Made by a program: the position numbers and the translations under genes
The notes under the pieces: model-generated
Database searches by the model: none
What the model was told of the DNA's origin: nothing
Seen by the model: the letters and a program-made list of their open reading frames with translations, nothing else
NCBI GenBank assembly: GCA_001953115.1
Contig: LSSL01000604.1
Coordinates: 1-24,232 of the forward strand
Length of the DNA stretch: 24,232 nucleotides
DNA from: Smittium mucronatum
Lineage: Eukaryota; Kickxellomycota; Harpellomycetes; Harpellales; Legeriomycetaceae
Direction of reading: 5' to 3'
In this document: in pieces, positions 1 to 13,311 of the stretch
Layout: each line of letters starts with the position of its first letter
Numbering within the stretch: position 1 is the first letter of the stretch

Positions 1-1935
1 ATACCATCGGTTAATTGGATTTCTAACTACGAAGCTATTTACCAATATCTATCGACTAAATTTATAAAAATTCATCATTAATGAAAAAAGAACCGGATTA
101 ATTAAGAGCAAATTTATTATAGTCTTTTCTGAACCCAAAAGTGTATTGATTTATTATTAGTATATCCTAAAGTTTCATATTCGGCAATTTTAAACCATCC
201 CAGTTACCATCTTTTTTTTCAATATAATGTTTGTATTTGATGGAAATTTAGTTCCACTTTTGTGCTTCAGTACCCGAAAGGGTCAAAACATTTGAATCTC
301 AACTTTAAAAAATAATGATCAATGTTACTATCATTAAGCTTGTAAGCTGAAAGGGCTTTGATTTAAGCCAGAATAACATTCCTCGATTGGAAATTCTTAC
401 AAAATCCAACTTCATAATGTATTCTCTTAATTATTCCGCTTAAAGATATAATTAATCAAGATTATCTCGCCATTTTCAATACAGAATTTTTTCCAGACTC
501 AAAAAAAGAAATAAAGCATATTAAAGAATTAGGATAATATTTTTTTTCAAATGGTGTGCGCGGGTATTTCCATCTATTATCCGGAATAAATTCTAAATTG
601 TGTTTTATTCTTTTATTTTCTTGATTTTTATGCTTTTTTACTTTACCTTTGAAACACTAATCATTTCCAACAACCATCACATTTTAATGCTTTTATTTAA
701 TATTTGAGATAAATCGTTTTTCGTTAAAGGAAAAATATAACATTGATATAACAGACTAATTGTATCACCGGAATATGGAATGAATTCAATTTTCGGCTAT
801 TAATCCAGTATTTATATTTTGCTACAATTATAAAGGATCATCCATTTCGAGTGTCTTACCATCATTTAATATCAAGCATTGATGGGCTTTGTTGAATCTT
901 ACATAACTATTCCATTGAAATTACCTTCTAAACCATAACGGCGCTTATAGAAAGCTAGTTTAATTATCCCTAACTGTGAAAAAAAAAATTAGAAAAGATG
1001 AAATGCTTTAATTTTTTAAAATATAAAAAGCCGTTGTTTCATAATACACAAAAGGCTACTAAATTATTTTTAAAAACTCTTGCTTTGGAGAGCATCAGTC
1101 ATGCATAGGCCAGACACCCCCACCCCCTCATCTTTGGGTAGCTAATTTATAGCAAACTGAGCTGTTTGAAGTGAATGGTATCGATATCATCATGCTTATA
1201 TTTAAATGAGTGGTCGAAATGTATTTCACATATAATTTCGAAACTACGACACCCTAGAATAAAATTCAATATTAAAAAGATTAAGTTTGAATTTATTATT
1301 ATTTTTTTCAAGATTTAAAAAATATATTTACAAGATAAATTGAATTTTTTTTTAATATGATCGAAAAACGATATTATAATGCTCTTCATATTGTATTGAT
1401 GTAGTTGTTTTTTTTCGACTTGTAGAAAGAATGGTTTTTAAATTTCAATACTTTCGTAAAATAAACATTTTCAACCAATCTATCATTCTAATGACGAGTT
1501 GCTGGAACTCTGATTATTTTTTGTTTAAAGATAAACTACAAATTTAAATATATACTTTTATTTTCAAAACTTTATCCATTATCAGGAATAGCTTTATAGA
1601 TCATGAGTGAATAGGAAAAAGTCGAGGATCAAAATCTTCAGGCGACCTGTCCGATCATTATTTAGCATGAGCTAGAAGTACCGTTTATAGAATATCTAAA
1701 TCAACAGAATGGATTATTCAGTTAACGGAGCAGTCTCTCAAAACATTAAAAGGGGCAAAATGTACAAATAGCCATGGAAATTTTCTTTTAATTCACAAAT
1801 TAAAAAAAAATAAAGATAACTTTGAATTCATTATATTTTTCTTTTTTATATCTAAAATAAGTTAATTCTTTTAATATAATAATATATGATTTTACGGAGA
1901 GGGGTATTAATTGCAGAAAGAGAAGAATGCAGCGA
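1..1935. other. Non-coding stretch downstream of LSG1
   Basis: I see no reading frame of useful length and no recognisable protein, tRNA or rRNA segment on either strand. The base composition is AT-rich, with scattered A and T homopolymer runs. The only local oddity is a C-rich element at 1115-1127 (two C5 runs), listed separately. The end nearest 1935 must hold the 3' untranslated region of LSG1, but no clear AATAAA lies close to its stop codon. Confidence 0.6.
1115..1127 (-). other. C-rich (G-rich on minus) short element
   Basis: The plus strand reads CACCCCCACCCCC: two C5 runs separated by a single A. The same 13-base string recurs at the other end of the window inside the longer C-rich tract at 23949-23968. 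Two runs alone cannot form a classical intramolecular quadruplex, so no function is claimed. Confidence 0.4.
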
Positions 1936-4462
1936 TTATAGATTCATCTCGTAGGCATTTCTAGTTTTGATCTTTTTTCCTTTCTTGTGTTTTTTAAAAG
2001 ACTTTCCATCTGCCGTTGCTTTTGCTGAACCTCCATTTTTGGATTGGAGAATGGCATCAACACCTGAAATGTAACTAACAACCTCCCCCATGTTATCGAC
2101 CCGATCGCCAAAACCAAGGCGATCTTGTCCTTTAATAGGACCCTTAATTTTAGGAACAAGATTTTCTTTTTTCGAAAAAAATTGAATATCCATCTGGTCG
2201 CCAGTTAGTCCAGAGACCGAATCCATAGCCAGTTTATTTTTCTTTCGGTCTGATGACATGTTTTTAACAACAAAGTTGCCTTCATCATCCTCAATTAAAT
2301 TCTTTGACAACTTAGCCATCATCGAGGGATTATAAAGATCGCGATTGAAAATTTCTATAGCAGTTGAGGGCGGAGGATTTGTAAACAATAATTTACCCTA
2401 TTATAGAAAATATTTTGAAGTTTTGTGAAATTCATTAGTGGAATCGGGAGGATAATTCAAAAAATGGTTTAGGTGTAAAAAGCCCAGAATTTCGATTATA
2501 AAATATAAAATGAATACTTACATCAACATAATCTTTGAGAATCCTCTTAGCTGCCCTAGACTCATCTGGATTACCCTGGCTAGATTTAGTTAAACCACGG
2601 GCTACCGCATACGATACCAGAAGTTCTTCGGCAGTAGGAATTCCATCACCGCCCTCCTCAGGCGATTTTACATGAATTGTTATCCCATACGTGGCCTCCA
2701 CAACCCATTTGGGTATTCTCTTTGCTACTAGAGAACAGGGTCCAGTGTATTCCCTCAATTGATCAATGGGTAAAACGCCGTTACAGACCATATCAGCAGA
2801 TGTAGTAGCAAATGTGGGGAAGACAAGACCAGGGCAATCACAAAGAGTGATACTATTTGTAAGAGGTATTGTCTGGAAATGTTTGGTTTTGCCTGGCATT
2901 GAGCCAACGGAAACTTTTTTGGCGCCAACCAAAGAGTTGATAGTAGAGGACTTTCCCACGTTGGGATAGCCCACCAAACCTATTACAACTTTTTTAGACT
3001 CGTCACCATCTGTATCTATAGAAACTTGAGAAACTAGAACGGAAACAAGTTCTTCGGGGGAAAGGACTTTGGTTTTTAGTTCCTCCTTTGTAAGATTGAC
3101 TTCATTTATTCTGAAATAAAATAAAACGAAAGTTAGTAAAAAATACAAGGTTTCGGAGATTTAAAATTTAAAATGAGATGTAATTGAAAAAAAACCTTTT
3201 ATGGAATTCTTCTTCGAGTTTTGCATTAATTTCAGATATGGATTCATGAGAAGTACCATCTAAAACATCATGCTCATTTTTATCTTGATCCTCATCATCG
3301 CCTTTAAGAAGCGGGTTGCTGATAACCAATTCATTTATTAATCTAACAGTTTCTTGAGTCTTCAAGTTTAACTGCTCCTCTCTTTTTTCAACGAACTCGA
3401 TATCATTTTCCTGTTTAGTTGTAGCTTCCTTGGCAGAAAAGAATAAGTAATCGATATTATTGGAAATGAAATAATCAGCCCAATATTGGCGTTGCTGATC
3501 ATTTAACATATCAGCTTTGTTGATTAAAAGAATGCTTCTTCTGTTTCCTCCCAATTCTTTTATATACTGCTCCAAATCTTCAGAACGGAATAGTAGAGGG
3601 TTTCTGGCATCGACAATTTGGACAATGATGTGAGATCTTTCAAGAACGCGCCATAGTTGTCGCCATACCTCAAGATTTCTTTCAAAGGGGGTTAGTAAAA
3701 AACCTTCGTCCTCCTCAAGTCTGAAAAGATAAAAAAAATTATTTTAATAACCATTTCCTTTATAAACAAATAAAATAAAATAAAAAACCTTGCGAGTTCC
3801 CTTCTCCAACCCAAAAAAGATTCTCGTTCTGATTTATGAAGCTCAGCAGGGGTGGTGCTTTCGTCCCAATAAGGTCTATATATGTATTTATTTTTTTAAA
3901 AAAATAAGAGATCAAAGATTTTTGAAGGATAAAGAGGAAAATAAGAAAGATGCTAAGGAAAAACGAGTGTACCTGCGAGGAACCTTGAGCTTATATTTAT
4001 TTTCTGCGTGTTTTTTAAGAGTATTAGATTCCTCTTCGGCTGATAGAAGAAAGGGGTTTGAGGAGCTAGAAGTGATGATTTTGACATTTTGCTTTTCTGT
4101 AAAAAAATAATTTAAGTTTTTTAATCTAAGTGATTGTATCAATTTATAGCTGTGATATTAATGAGAGTTAATACCTGCAGTAAAGTCCTTTTCTTGCATT
4201 TCTGCAGTGAGAAGAAAATCTTCGAGATCACGCTGTTGTGTTATGGATTGCATTCTATTCCATTTTGAACCATCATTAAGTTCAGTTGTGTGCTAAAAAG
4301 GTCACCCAAACATGCGATTAAAATCATAATTTGGCTAAAATTAGGAAAAAAGCAAATAAATACTAGAGTGGTGGAATCATCGTCTGGTCTTCTTTGACCA
4401 TTGAAACGTTTCCTGATTACAGCCTTTCCAAGACCGTTTTCGTTTATTTTTGCTTTAACCAT
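1936..4462 (-). CDS. LSG1: Large-subunit GTPase LSG1 (60S ribosome biogenesis), 7 exons
   Basis: Exons on the minus strand are 4462-4364, 4292-4175, 4096-3973, 3875-3789, 3720-3196, 3110-2522 and 2397-1936. They join in frame to 2004 nt (667 aa; human LSG1 is about 658). This is a circularly permuted cytoplasmic GTPase, known to release the export adaptor NMD3 from pre-60S particles. The G motifs appear in permuted order: a DAR motif (180-182), G4 NKAD (210-213), G5 SAK (238-240), G1 GYPNVGKSS (365-373), a G2-region threonine (T393) and G3 DCPG (409-412). The N-terminus (LGKAVIRKRF, then HTTELNDG) and the lysine-rich C-terminal tail (KKHKKGKK) also match the family. Every exon junction falls inside a conserved segment, for example KDYVD|GKLLFTNPPP and FTA|EKQNVK. 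Introns are 71, 78, 68 or so, 85 and 124 nt long, plus one of 97 nt. Introns 4 and 5 begin GTTTTT, an unusual donor. The sequence looks fungal rather than animal in the region after G3. The gene is complete, with no break. Confidence 0.95.
3132..3138 (-). promoter_or_regulatory. Perfect TACTAAC branch site in LSG1 intron 5
   Basis: On the minus strand the heptamer TACTAAC lies 20 nt before the 3' splice site at 3111, inside the 85-nt intron between LSG1 exons 5 and 6. This matches the fungal branch-point consensus exactly. Other introns in the window carry looser CTAAT or CTAAC versions, for example in NELF-B introns 3 and 4 and RBM25 introns 6 and 7. Confidence 0.7.
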
Positions 4463-4638
4463 TGCTAAATTGATTATATTCGGGCTGAGTTTGGGTATGA
4501 TGATTAAAGCAGGTCGATCTGGTCTTTATATCATTTATTTTAAAAATTAATAATATTGCAAATAAAATAAAAGTTTTTGCTGATATTTGGACTATGTGAT
4601 TAGTCCATTTTTACCTTTAATTGCGTTACTGTTAACTT

Positions 4639-4643
4639 ATTGG
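4639..4643 (-). promoter_or_regulatory. CCAAT box upstream of LSG1
   Basis: ATTGG on the plus strand gives CCAAT (in ATCCAATAAG) on the LSG1 coding strand, about 178 nt before the start codon. CCAAT boxes bind the HAP/NF-Y complex in fungi and animals. The similar spacing of the CCAAT box before RBM25 makes this site more credible, but a 5-base motif is common by chance in such DNA. Confidence 0.35.
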
Positions 4644-7200
4644 ATAGTTTGATGAAAATACCTATTCTATGGTCTGTGGGCCAAATTCTACCAAAACTTT
4701 TGGCCAATATATTGTTCATAAAATTTATTTCCTAATTTACCTCAAATTAATTATGTCATTTCAAGCAATTTATAGTATGTCAAATTCTTTAGCACACCAG
4801 ACATTCTACTAGAAAAAAACTTCATATTCCCTTTTAAGCAAAAATATTGATTATTATGAGTACAATTTTTATTCGTTTGAAATCACAAATATAGCAAATA
4901 ACAATTGTGAGAAATCTAAAATAGGCATTTTATAGCTCTAAAAGCTAAACGAAGCTTATAAGCCAATACTATGTTTTAAAAAAATGGGCTAAAAGACTTT
5001 CCGGTAAAAAAAAATATCTGTAATGTCTAAGAATCTGCCTTATATTGAGGAAATAAGCCATTAAATTATTTCTGCATTTAATCTTTCAAAGTTTTAAAAA
5101 AAATTTACCCTCTAAATCTGATTATGATACGATGAATCTGTTTTTGATGAGTAATAAAAAAATTCAAAAAAGATAAAGAAATTTTTTTTTCGGTTAAAAG
5201 ATTACGGTTCAGAATTTCATCATAACAATAAATCAAAGGACTCAAAATAATTATATTAGTAGTATATAAATCTGCTCCTTTTTGAGTTCAAGTTAAATAA
5301 ATTTGGGACCCAATTCTCTTAACAAACCATCAAAAAAAATAAAGTCGGTTAAAAGAGTCCAAATGGAGTTTTTTTTTTCATGTATAGAGAGACTGTTTAA
5401 AATAACTTATATATATTTAAAGCTATTAGAAAAATAAAAATTTTAATGTCGTTATCTTACGATAAAATTCCGTGATACAAAAAAAATTAGGAAAATAAAA
5501 CGAAAAGAGGAATTAAATAAATAATAGATTACATCACGCTTCAATCTGTTGCTCTACTAGCCCCATGTTCACCAGAAATTGGTATAAGGAACCGAATAGA
5601 AAGTTAAATGATCTATATTTTTATTTTTAAAAGTTTGTAGAAAATCCAAAAAAATTGAAAATCTAAGGATTAAGCTTCATACCCTTCAGCACCGCAGCAT
5701 CACTATAATCAATATTTGTGCACCCGATCAATCTTCTGTTAATACGCACTGATATAATTTTACTATATCTATTATAGCTTTTCCCATTTACATTGAGGCC
5801 GGCTCGACGTGTGATAGATCTTCTACTGACCCATCATCTTTAAAGAGAAAATATATTCGAAATCACCGAATTTATACTCTGTTTTCAAGAATCTTTATGC
5901 AAAATTGATATTATTAAGATAGTTCATCGTGGTCAAACTTGTAAAAAATAGTTTCGCAGCAACATTCTAGCTATATTTAAATAATTTTTTTGTTACATTG
6001 TAAGTTTAACAAAAAAGCTAGTGGTTGTATATCCTAAAATGTTAACAATATTTCAATTGAGATTTACTTAATTCACTAATCAAAATATTATATTTTTTTA
6101 ACCCATGCTTTTATTTGTAAAACTAAAAATCCAAGTTTCGTAGGCTCGCTAAATTCGATGATACCTGGACACCTTTTTAAATAAGTAGCAGTAGCTTTTT
6201 GTCGTCTAATTAATATCTCCATAGATTCTCATATGAATAAATTTAGGTATGATTTTTTATTTCACTCGAGAAAATGTCTTTCTCAAAAGGTTCCAAGATA
6301 TTTTAAGCCCATATTTTCATTTTTAACCTATTTTTAGCGAAATTTACCTCTATTGATATGTTATGAGCACTTTTGTTCAAAAAAAAAAAAGTATTAAAAG
6401 CATTTATTGGATATTATATGACTTTTTAAGGTGGTAATTATAGTTTAATTTTCAATTATATATTTTCAGTTAGCTGATTATGAATATTAGATAGTTATGG
6501 AACTGAAGCCAAATAAAATGATTTGAAAAAAATCAGCTCACTTCATTAACCCCCTATAACTCTGTCTTTTAGAGTTTTTGAATCCCTCTTTGAAATTATC
6601 AAGTAAAAGGTACATATTTCTACAATTTTTATTCATATGCCAAATCAGCGCCATCTTAAAAAAAAAACTTAACGAATTATAATCACATTATCTGTATATA
6701 TATAGTTATATAACATACTTATTAAGTGTTACGACCGGATTGTAATACTAAACCGTTTTAAAAAAATAGAAAAATAAAATGGAATATTGTGTTAAAAATA
6801 TTAATATTTTAATATGGAGTATGTATTACAATTTGGAGATATATTTATAATATTCATTTTCGCAAAAGTACTCTGCCAGCTTTTGATAATATATATTTTC
6901 AAACAAACGAATCGAAGATGTCTAAAGGCATTGAAACCATTATTAAAAATCTTTCAGGTTTACTAGAGCGATATCTTCGCAAAAGGGGGCCACTATTATT
7001 GAAATAACCCCATTTCTTAATCTCAGAAGTTTTATTTACCAGATTACATGTCTTAATAAAGCCTTATAAGAGTATCTTTTAACCAAGGGGGATTTTTTAT
7101 TGAAGATTCTTTCAAAATACTAAAACGAAAATGCAATTCATAGGTTTCTCAAATCATTTCCATGAACTAAGTTCCACAACATTTGGAATACTCTGCCTAA

Positions 7201-7458
7201 ACCGCTGCAAGCGAATTTGACACTACACTAAGAACAATTCAGGCAATGCTAACTAATGGTGAGATTCCCGTCGACTATTATTTTCACAGAAAGATTCAAT
7301 GTGCACTGTTAATTGTAGTGAATAATTATCCCGACACTTCATTTACAGAAATGTATGCTTTTTGCACCCAAATACCGCAATTGTTGTGTTTCAATAAAAT
7401 CTTAGTTTCCAAAGACTATTTAATTTCCCGGCCTATCCAAAAAAATAAATTGAGTTAA
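7201..7458 (+). CDS. Doubtful orphan open frame, 85 codons from stop to stop (70 aa from first Met)
   Basis: This is the longest open frame in the left half of the gene desert. The stop-free stretch starts right after a TAA at 7198-7200, the first Met is at 7246, and the TAA stop is at 7456-7458. The protein is not low-complexity and has an unusually even mix of residues, with four cysteines and six tyrosines. I do not recognise any family. There is no obvious splice-site-flanked neighbour that would extend it. It may be a chance frame, a relic exon or a decayed element. The low confidence reflects its length, which is expected by chance in several kilobases of sequence. Confidence 0.12.
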   Translation, partial: TAASEFDTTLRTIQAMLTNGEIPVDYYFHRKIQCALLIVVNNYPDTSFTEMYAFCTQIPQLLCFNKILVSKDYLISRPIQKNKLS

Positions 7459-8837
7459 ATTTAAGTAATTCTGGAAAGGATGTCAACGGCACCCTTCTAA
7501 GGATTAAAAGATATAAATTCTTTTTGCGGACACCAATACCTTTTTTACCCGCCAAAAGGTTTCATTTTTACAAAATAAACTCAAAAGAAACCTGACCGCT
7601 GTACAATAATCAAACATTTCATAATTTCAGCCTCGACCAGAAACGCTAAGTAAAATCGGCACAATTTTTTTGGAGATGGAGCTTGAAAGATAATCTTACC
7701 AAGACTCTTGTAAGGCTCACAGAAAATTGGTGACTCTTATGTTCAAATAAAGCGTTTTCTAAGCTCACAGAAAGCAGATGAATTAAGAGAATGGTTACAA
7801 AGATATTCTACATTCCGTTGAAAAATACGAATCAAACAAGGCTAACACCTTCTTACCAGAAAATATTAAAAAGAAAAATCAAAGTAAAAAGAATGTAATA
7901 GTGATTTTACAAAATATAGCGGTAAAAATTTTTTCGAAATTTTTTTTTTTCTCGAATATAATGGATAAGTAAATTTTTTGTTCTTTGAGTTTTAAAGATT
8001 TTAAAAAGTTCTTATACTGAGGACACATTCTTTGCAGAATAAATTGAAAATCACCTGAGGGGCTATCATTAACCTAAAAAAAGGTGTTCTTATTAATATT
8101 TTCAAAGAGGGTCATAGTTGAATTATAGAGTCCAAGCTACGGGGGTTTAAAACTAACCCTTCGTTATAATAATGAAAAAAAGGTTTCATTTATTCATTTA
8201 TGCATTTGAGGAAATTCAGCTTGCATGTAGAAGTTCATAATTTCGGAATCGAAACACAGTAATAAAAATAGTTCACGGTTATCTGAAAAATGGATATTAT
8301 GATTCCTGAAACTCAAGATTCATTAATAAAATTCTAATATATAATAATTGAAAAAATTCCTTCGGTTCCGGTGTAATTACCTATTGTTCTTATATAGGTA
8401 TCATCCATTTAGGATCCTCCTCAACTTTTTAACATAAATCAAGATACTTTGGCCGGCTTTTGAATGGAAAATATCAAATAAATACAAGCTTAAACACATA
8501 TAGATGATATCTAAATCCTTGGAGATACCAAGAAAATATGTACACTCAACATAGAAATGGTTTATTCAGCGTTTAGGGATTTAGAATTCTATTTAATAGG
8601 ACATTTCATCAAATATCCATCGCAAAAAATACTTGATCTTTGAACGGAGATGAAATCCGAAAGATATTGCTAATATACCCTCAACCAAGAATATTGTTTT
8701 TTGCAGGGGAGATGGGGGTGAGGAAAGAAAATAATTGAAAATTTTAGATCAATAAATCATTTATTTTGGCAGAATTTGTATCCAAACCCGAGCTCCCAAA
8801 ATCTAGTTCCTTGGAATGACCTCTTCTGATAATTTAA

Positions 8838-8840
<3 letters not shown>

Positions 8841-8892
<52 letters not shown>
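8841..8892. repeat. (TC)26 dinucleotide microsatellite
   Basis: A perfect, uninterrupted TC repeat of 26 units. On the minus strand it reads (GA)26. Such polypurine/polypyrimidine tracts can form triplex DNA and are highly length-variable. It lies in the gene desert about 4.4 kb beyond the 5' end of LSG1. Confidence 0.97.
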
Positions 8893-8896
<4 letters not shown>

Positions 8897-10321
8897 CATA
8901 AAGTTCCGAAATGGAAATATAATAGCATCTATGTAACTCTATATTGCAAATAATAGTATAGGTGCTATTTTTTTAACGAATCCTGGTTCCCTTAGATGAT
9001 TTAATACATATTAATCCCAAAAATTATTGTAAATATTGCCCGGTCTACGGCAAAAAAAAAAAAAGGATTAATTGGACAAAAAATACTAGTCGACTTGAAG
9101 AATAAGCAAAAAATAGAATATTTTAGGAAATTTAGCTACTAAAAATTATGAAACTTCTGAAAAATTATGAAGAAATCTGGGAAAACAATCTAAAAATAAA
9201 AAAAATTGCCAGCTAACTTTTTATGTTTATTATTTGGTTCTAGAGGACACTCCGGGTAGTTCTATTACTAAAAAATAATGAAAATTGTCCAAATCTTTTT
9301 TCCGGGGAAGGAACTGAAATTTCTACATGGAGCTCTAGCTTTATATCTGATATCTTGACGACAGAAAAAGAGGATTTAGATATAATAAATTTGATTATAG
9401 TACTACAAATCGTTGGAAAAGAATTTACTTTCCCGCTAAAAGTCAGATTCGATAAGCCATTATTGCCGCCTATAATGAATTATAATACCAAAGGTTGCCC
9501 GGAATCAACTTAGAAAGTGTAAAATAATGACTATAGCTATGTTAATTTAGAATTCTGCAACAAATTTTGAGTATCTAATAGCACTTCAATTTCAAAACCT
9601 GTATAACTCCAGGGAAAACTGAAATTATAGGTCCTGGGAGCGAAAATATCAACTATCGAAGAAAATGTATTGTAAACTATAGGCTTGAAGGGTCAACTAA
9701 GTTTCTTAAAAAATCGAGTTTTCATAACTAATTTCATAATTGTAAGCTTTCAAAAAACAAAATATCAAAATTAATTAAAGCCCAGAACTATATAGAGGAG
9801 TTTCATAGACAGTATAATCTACAATAGATCAATACACCTAAATTTTTCTCCTAAATAATTAATTGTGTGTTATATTTATTAAATGATAATAAACTTGAAG
9901 TTAGGCAATTAACAGAATAAGTTCTCGAACCCCATTGAAGGATACTGCAAATCAGATAACCTACAACACTATTTTACACGAATTCATCAAAGTTTTGAAA
10001 TATTCTTCAATATGTTTTTTTGTGTATCTCGAAACTAAAATTTCAATTGCTCCGTGGCAATTCAAGACATAAGGATAAACCAAAAGAATCCTACTCGAGC
10101 GTCTTGACTTTACGCTACGTTTAATATAGCAGTTGTAGGATCACTAAGAGCCAGATAAATTAGACTTATAGACTATGTCATAAGTGAAGTCAAAAATGGA
10201 GTTCTTAAATGGTAATGATGGTTTCTAAGTGTAATTTTTTTTCCTCTGCTAGAAAAAACTCATGGCAGATAAATCGGAAAACTGATCCTATAATATACCT
10301 AGTAATTATTCATAACTTTAT

Positions 10322-10333
10322 GGGGGGGGGGGG
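10322..10333. repeat. Homopolymer of twelve G
   Basis: An uninterrupted G12 run within DNA that is otherwise AT-rich, followed by ATCC. Long G runs are rare here and prone to length error in sequencing, so the exact count should be treated cautiously. Confidence 0.9.
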
Positions 10334-13311
10334 ATCCTCTAAATGTATCTCTTGCCCTACATGTGAGTAATATCTCATGGGTAGTAAAAAGTCTTTTCAG
10401 ATATATTAGTTAGAGCAGGAAAATTCCATTGTAGACATTATAACCAGATAAACTCACAAACTTTACTTTCTTATTGCCAATAATTTTAATTCAATAATAC
10501 CAAAGGGTAGGGCGATCGTTGCCACATTGACAGCTAACTTTGGAGTATCAAACCGATAAATTTTTGTCTGCAGTTTTTATCTATCTAATGGATATTGGTT
10601 AACACTACCTACCTCAAAAAATCATCCCAACAACTTTTCCAGGAACACTTAATAACTAGAAGTAGCTTGAGAAGTTTGCTAATTTTTATATAATTTTAGA
10701 ACCAATAGATTAGTTTAAAAAAGTGATTAATCAATAATATAAGATAATGAAATGGATAGCAAGAACGACCAACAATCTTATTTAAATTTGTTGAAAGATG
10801 ATGGGGATATCCAAAAACATAAATATAAAGCCCTAATCATCTTTTTTGCTTTTAGCACGAAATTTCGCCTCATATTATTCACTTGAATTTGATTTTACTT
10901 TTGACCAATAGTATGATATAAATTAATAATTGTATTATAATCTATAATGCAAATTAAATTTTGTCTAAAACAGCCCAATTAAACCCGAGATTTTTCATTA
11001 ATTCTGCAATATTTAGACCTATATCTTTTATATCCAATTCTTATCGAATCACTGTGAATTTTTTTATTGGATAAATTCTCAGTATTTATATATTATGTTT
11101 TAGTTAATTTTTATGAAATAAAAAATAATTAACGCTGAGTTCATATCTTATTAATAATTGCCTTTTTAGTTATAAATTATACTAAAATTAAGGAGGATGA
11201 AAAGAAATTAATTACTCGATTTTCAAAAGTTATCCGGATAAAAGAAATCCATTTTTTGGGATTATTTTTGGAAATTGGAATTTAGACTAAATACTTTTAG
11301 TTATTAAAAATATATTATCAACTTTTTTAATTAAAAAAATTCACAGAAATTTGGATTTTTTTAGACACCAAAGCAAAATTATATATTTTTAAAGATATAA
11401 AATAGGGTTTTATTAATATTGCAAATAAAAAAATTCGGGTCATCCTTTTATCTATTATTTCTTTTTAAAAAATTTATTTAATTTCTTTTTAATTTATTTT
11501 GATCTATTTTTTTAAAATAAAAAATTGGAATTTTTAATATACAGGGCTTTAAAAATTTTTTTTCACATTTATTTTAATACGTATAAAAAATTATTTTTTC
11601 TTAAATAGTCAATTTTTTATTATGAGAAACCGAATAGAAAATAATTGATATCTAAATTAATAAAAATCAAATAAATAGGATTTTTAGATAACTTTCGCTT
11701 TTATCATCTTAAATAAAAATCAGAAACTCTGTTTTTTTTTTCCTATTCTGTAAATGGTTTTGTATAAAATGAAAGAGTACGAAAAATAAAAAAATTTAAT
11801 AATTGTAATAATTATTATAATCAACCCAAAATTAAAATTTTTTTATTTTAGTTTTAATTGTTTTTTGTGTTTAGATATGAATATGAATATAAGATAATAT
11901 TACAATATTTCATAATAATAATTAATATTTTTAGAATATATTTTTTGAAATTTTGATAAATTTTGTTTTAAAAAAACCAATATATTATAGATTAATATTA
12001 AAAATTATTTTCTAATAAATAGCATTACTTATAATTAAATTATTTTAAATTATTATATGCATAATATTCTAAAATTATTTAGATTTTTTTGAAGATTTTT
12101 TTTATTGTTAAATTAGAAAAATCAGATGCTATTGAGATTATTTTGGAAAATATTCATATAAAAAAAGATTTATTTTACTTTAAGTTTTTATATTAATATT
12201 TCATATCGAATTAATAATTTTTTTTTAAACTATAAAATTTTCACATTTTTAATTAGTCTACGTTAAAATATCGGTAAAAAAAATTTAAAATCTAACTGGT
12301 AGAAGTATATATAATATTAAATTAAACTATCTATCATTTTATTTTAATTTATACGCTCAGCTTATTTTTATATTTTTTCACTTTTTTTAGAATCCAATTT
12401 TTTTGCAAAAAAATTTAAATATACCTCGAATCAAAATTATCATGGTATAATATAAAAAAAATCGTAGTTTAAAATATTTTTCTACCTTAACTCATATTTA
12501 AGACATTCTTCAAAAAAAATCGTCTTAATGTTAATTCTTTTAGAACTTTAAATGTGATAAAATTTAGATTAATCCTTATGAAAAAAATAGGTAAAATTTT
12601 AATGAAAATAATCTTTTTATTACCCAAAAAATATCCAATATATATTAATTATGTGAATTATGAACACATAATCTACCTTTTTAGGGTTATTTTTTATACC
12701 ATTATAAACATATACCAGAATTTGATTCACTTTTAAATCTTTTTTGTTTATTAAGTAAACCTTTTTATAAGTATGTGTTCAAAAATGTTAATATAATTTT
12801 TTTAAAGTATTTTACCATAGTTTTTTTTGATAAGTATAAATTTTAAATAGCTCCAATTAAACACCAATATATTATTTCTTTCATTAAATTACAAGTACAT
12901 TTTCGAGTATCAATTTTAATTACTTACTAAATGGTATGTTTTATTCTTATATTGGTTTAAATATATGTAAATGAAAAAACCATTGAATTTCTTATTTTTC
13001 AAATTCAAATCAATTTATCGTCATTTTAAATGAATATTTCCTACTTAATTTAATAAAAAAGGTAAATTTACGAATATCCACGCCATAGAAGAGATGATTT
13101 AGAAATAAAGAGCGACTGTGCTTAACTTGTATTTATATTTAAATTTAGACTTATCCATAAAAGTTAAGAAGTAATTGAAATGAATTTAAATTTAATATTC
13201 ATTTGGATATAAGAAGAAAAATCAGGAAAGAAATTAGTAAAATTCACAATTTTTTGGTTTTAATATCATTGTAATGATTTATATCAATAATAAATAGTAA
13301 TTTAATTTTAG

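Larger units (their letters stand above)
4463..10900. other. Gene-free left flank of the long intergenic region
   Basis: This is about 6.4 kb of moderately AT-rich DNA (by eye roughly 25-38% GC per line), with no supportable gene on either strand. It contains many A/T homopolymers, a TC microsatellite (8841-8892), a run of twelve G (10322-10333) and one short open frame (7201-7458) of unknown meaning. I found no tRNA B-box pattern, no terminal repeats and no transposase or reverse-transcriptase motif. The part nearest 4463 must contain the LSG1 promoter. Confidence 0.6.

Noticed and set aside
240..340. Possible U6-like small RNA (GTGCTTCAGTAC near 260)
   Set aside because: It lacks the invariant ACAGAGA box and the downstream U6 core, so the resemblance is limited to a few bases.
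2766..2969. Open frame of 67 codons on the plus strand
   Set aside because: It is the antisense shadow of the LSG1 GTPase core exon (G1 to G3).
3790..4110. Open frame of 106 codons on the plus strand
   Set aside because: It is antisense to LSG1 exons 3 and 4 and runs through an intron. The minus-strand reading matches LSG1 from end to end, so this frame is a shadow.
7538..7560. Short hairpin with 7-bp arms (ACCTTTT / AAAAGGT)
   Set aside because: It is perfect but short. It has no flanking gene to regulate, and stems of this size are expected by chance in several kilobases.
12554..12736. Open frame of 60 codons in the AT-rich core
   Set aside because: Its residues (Ile, Lys, Phe, Asn, Tyr) are what composition alone gives. 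There is no family resemblance and no splice context.
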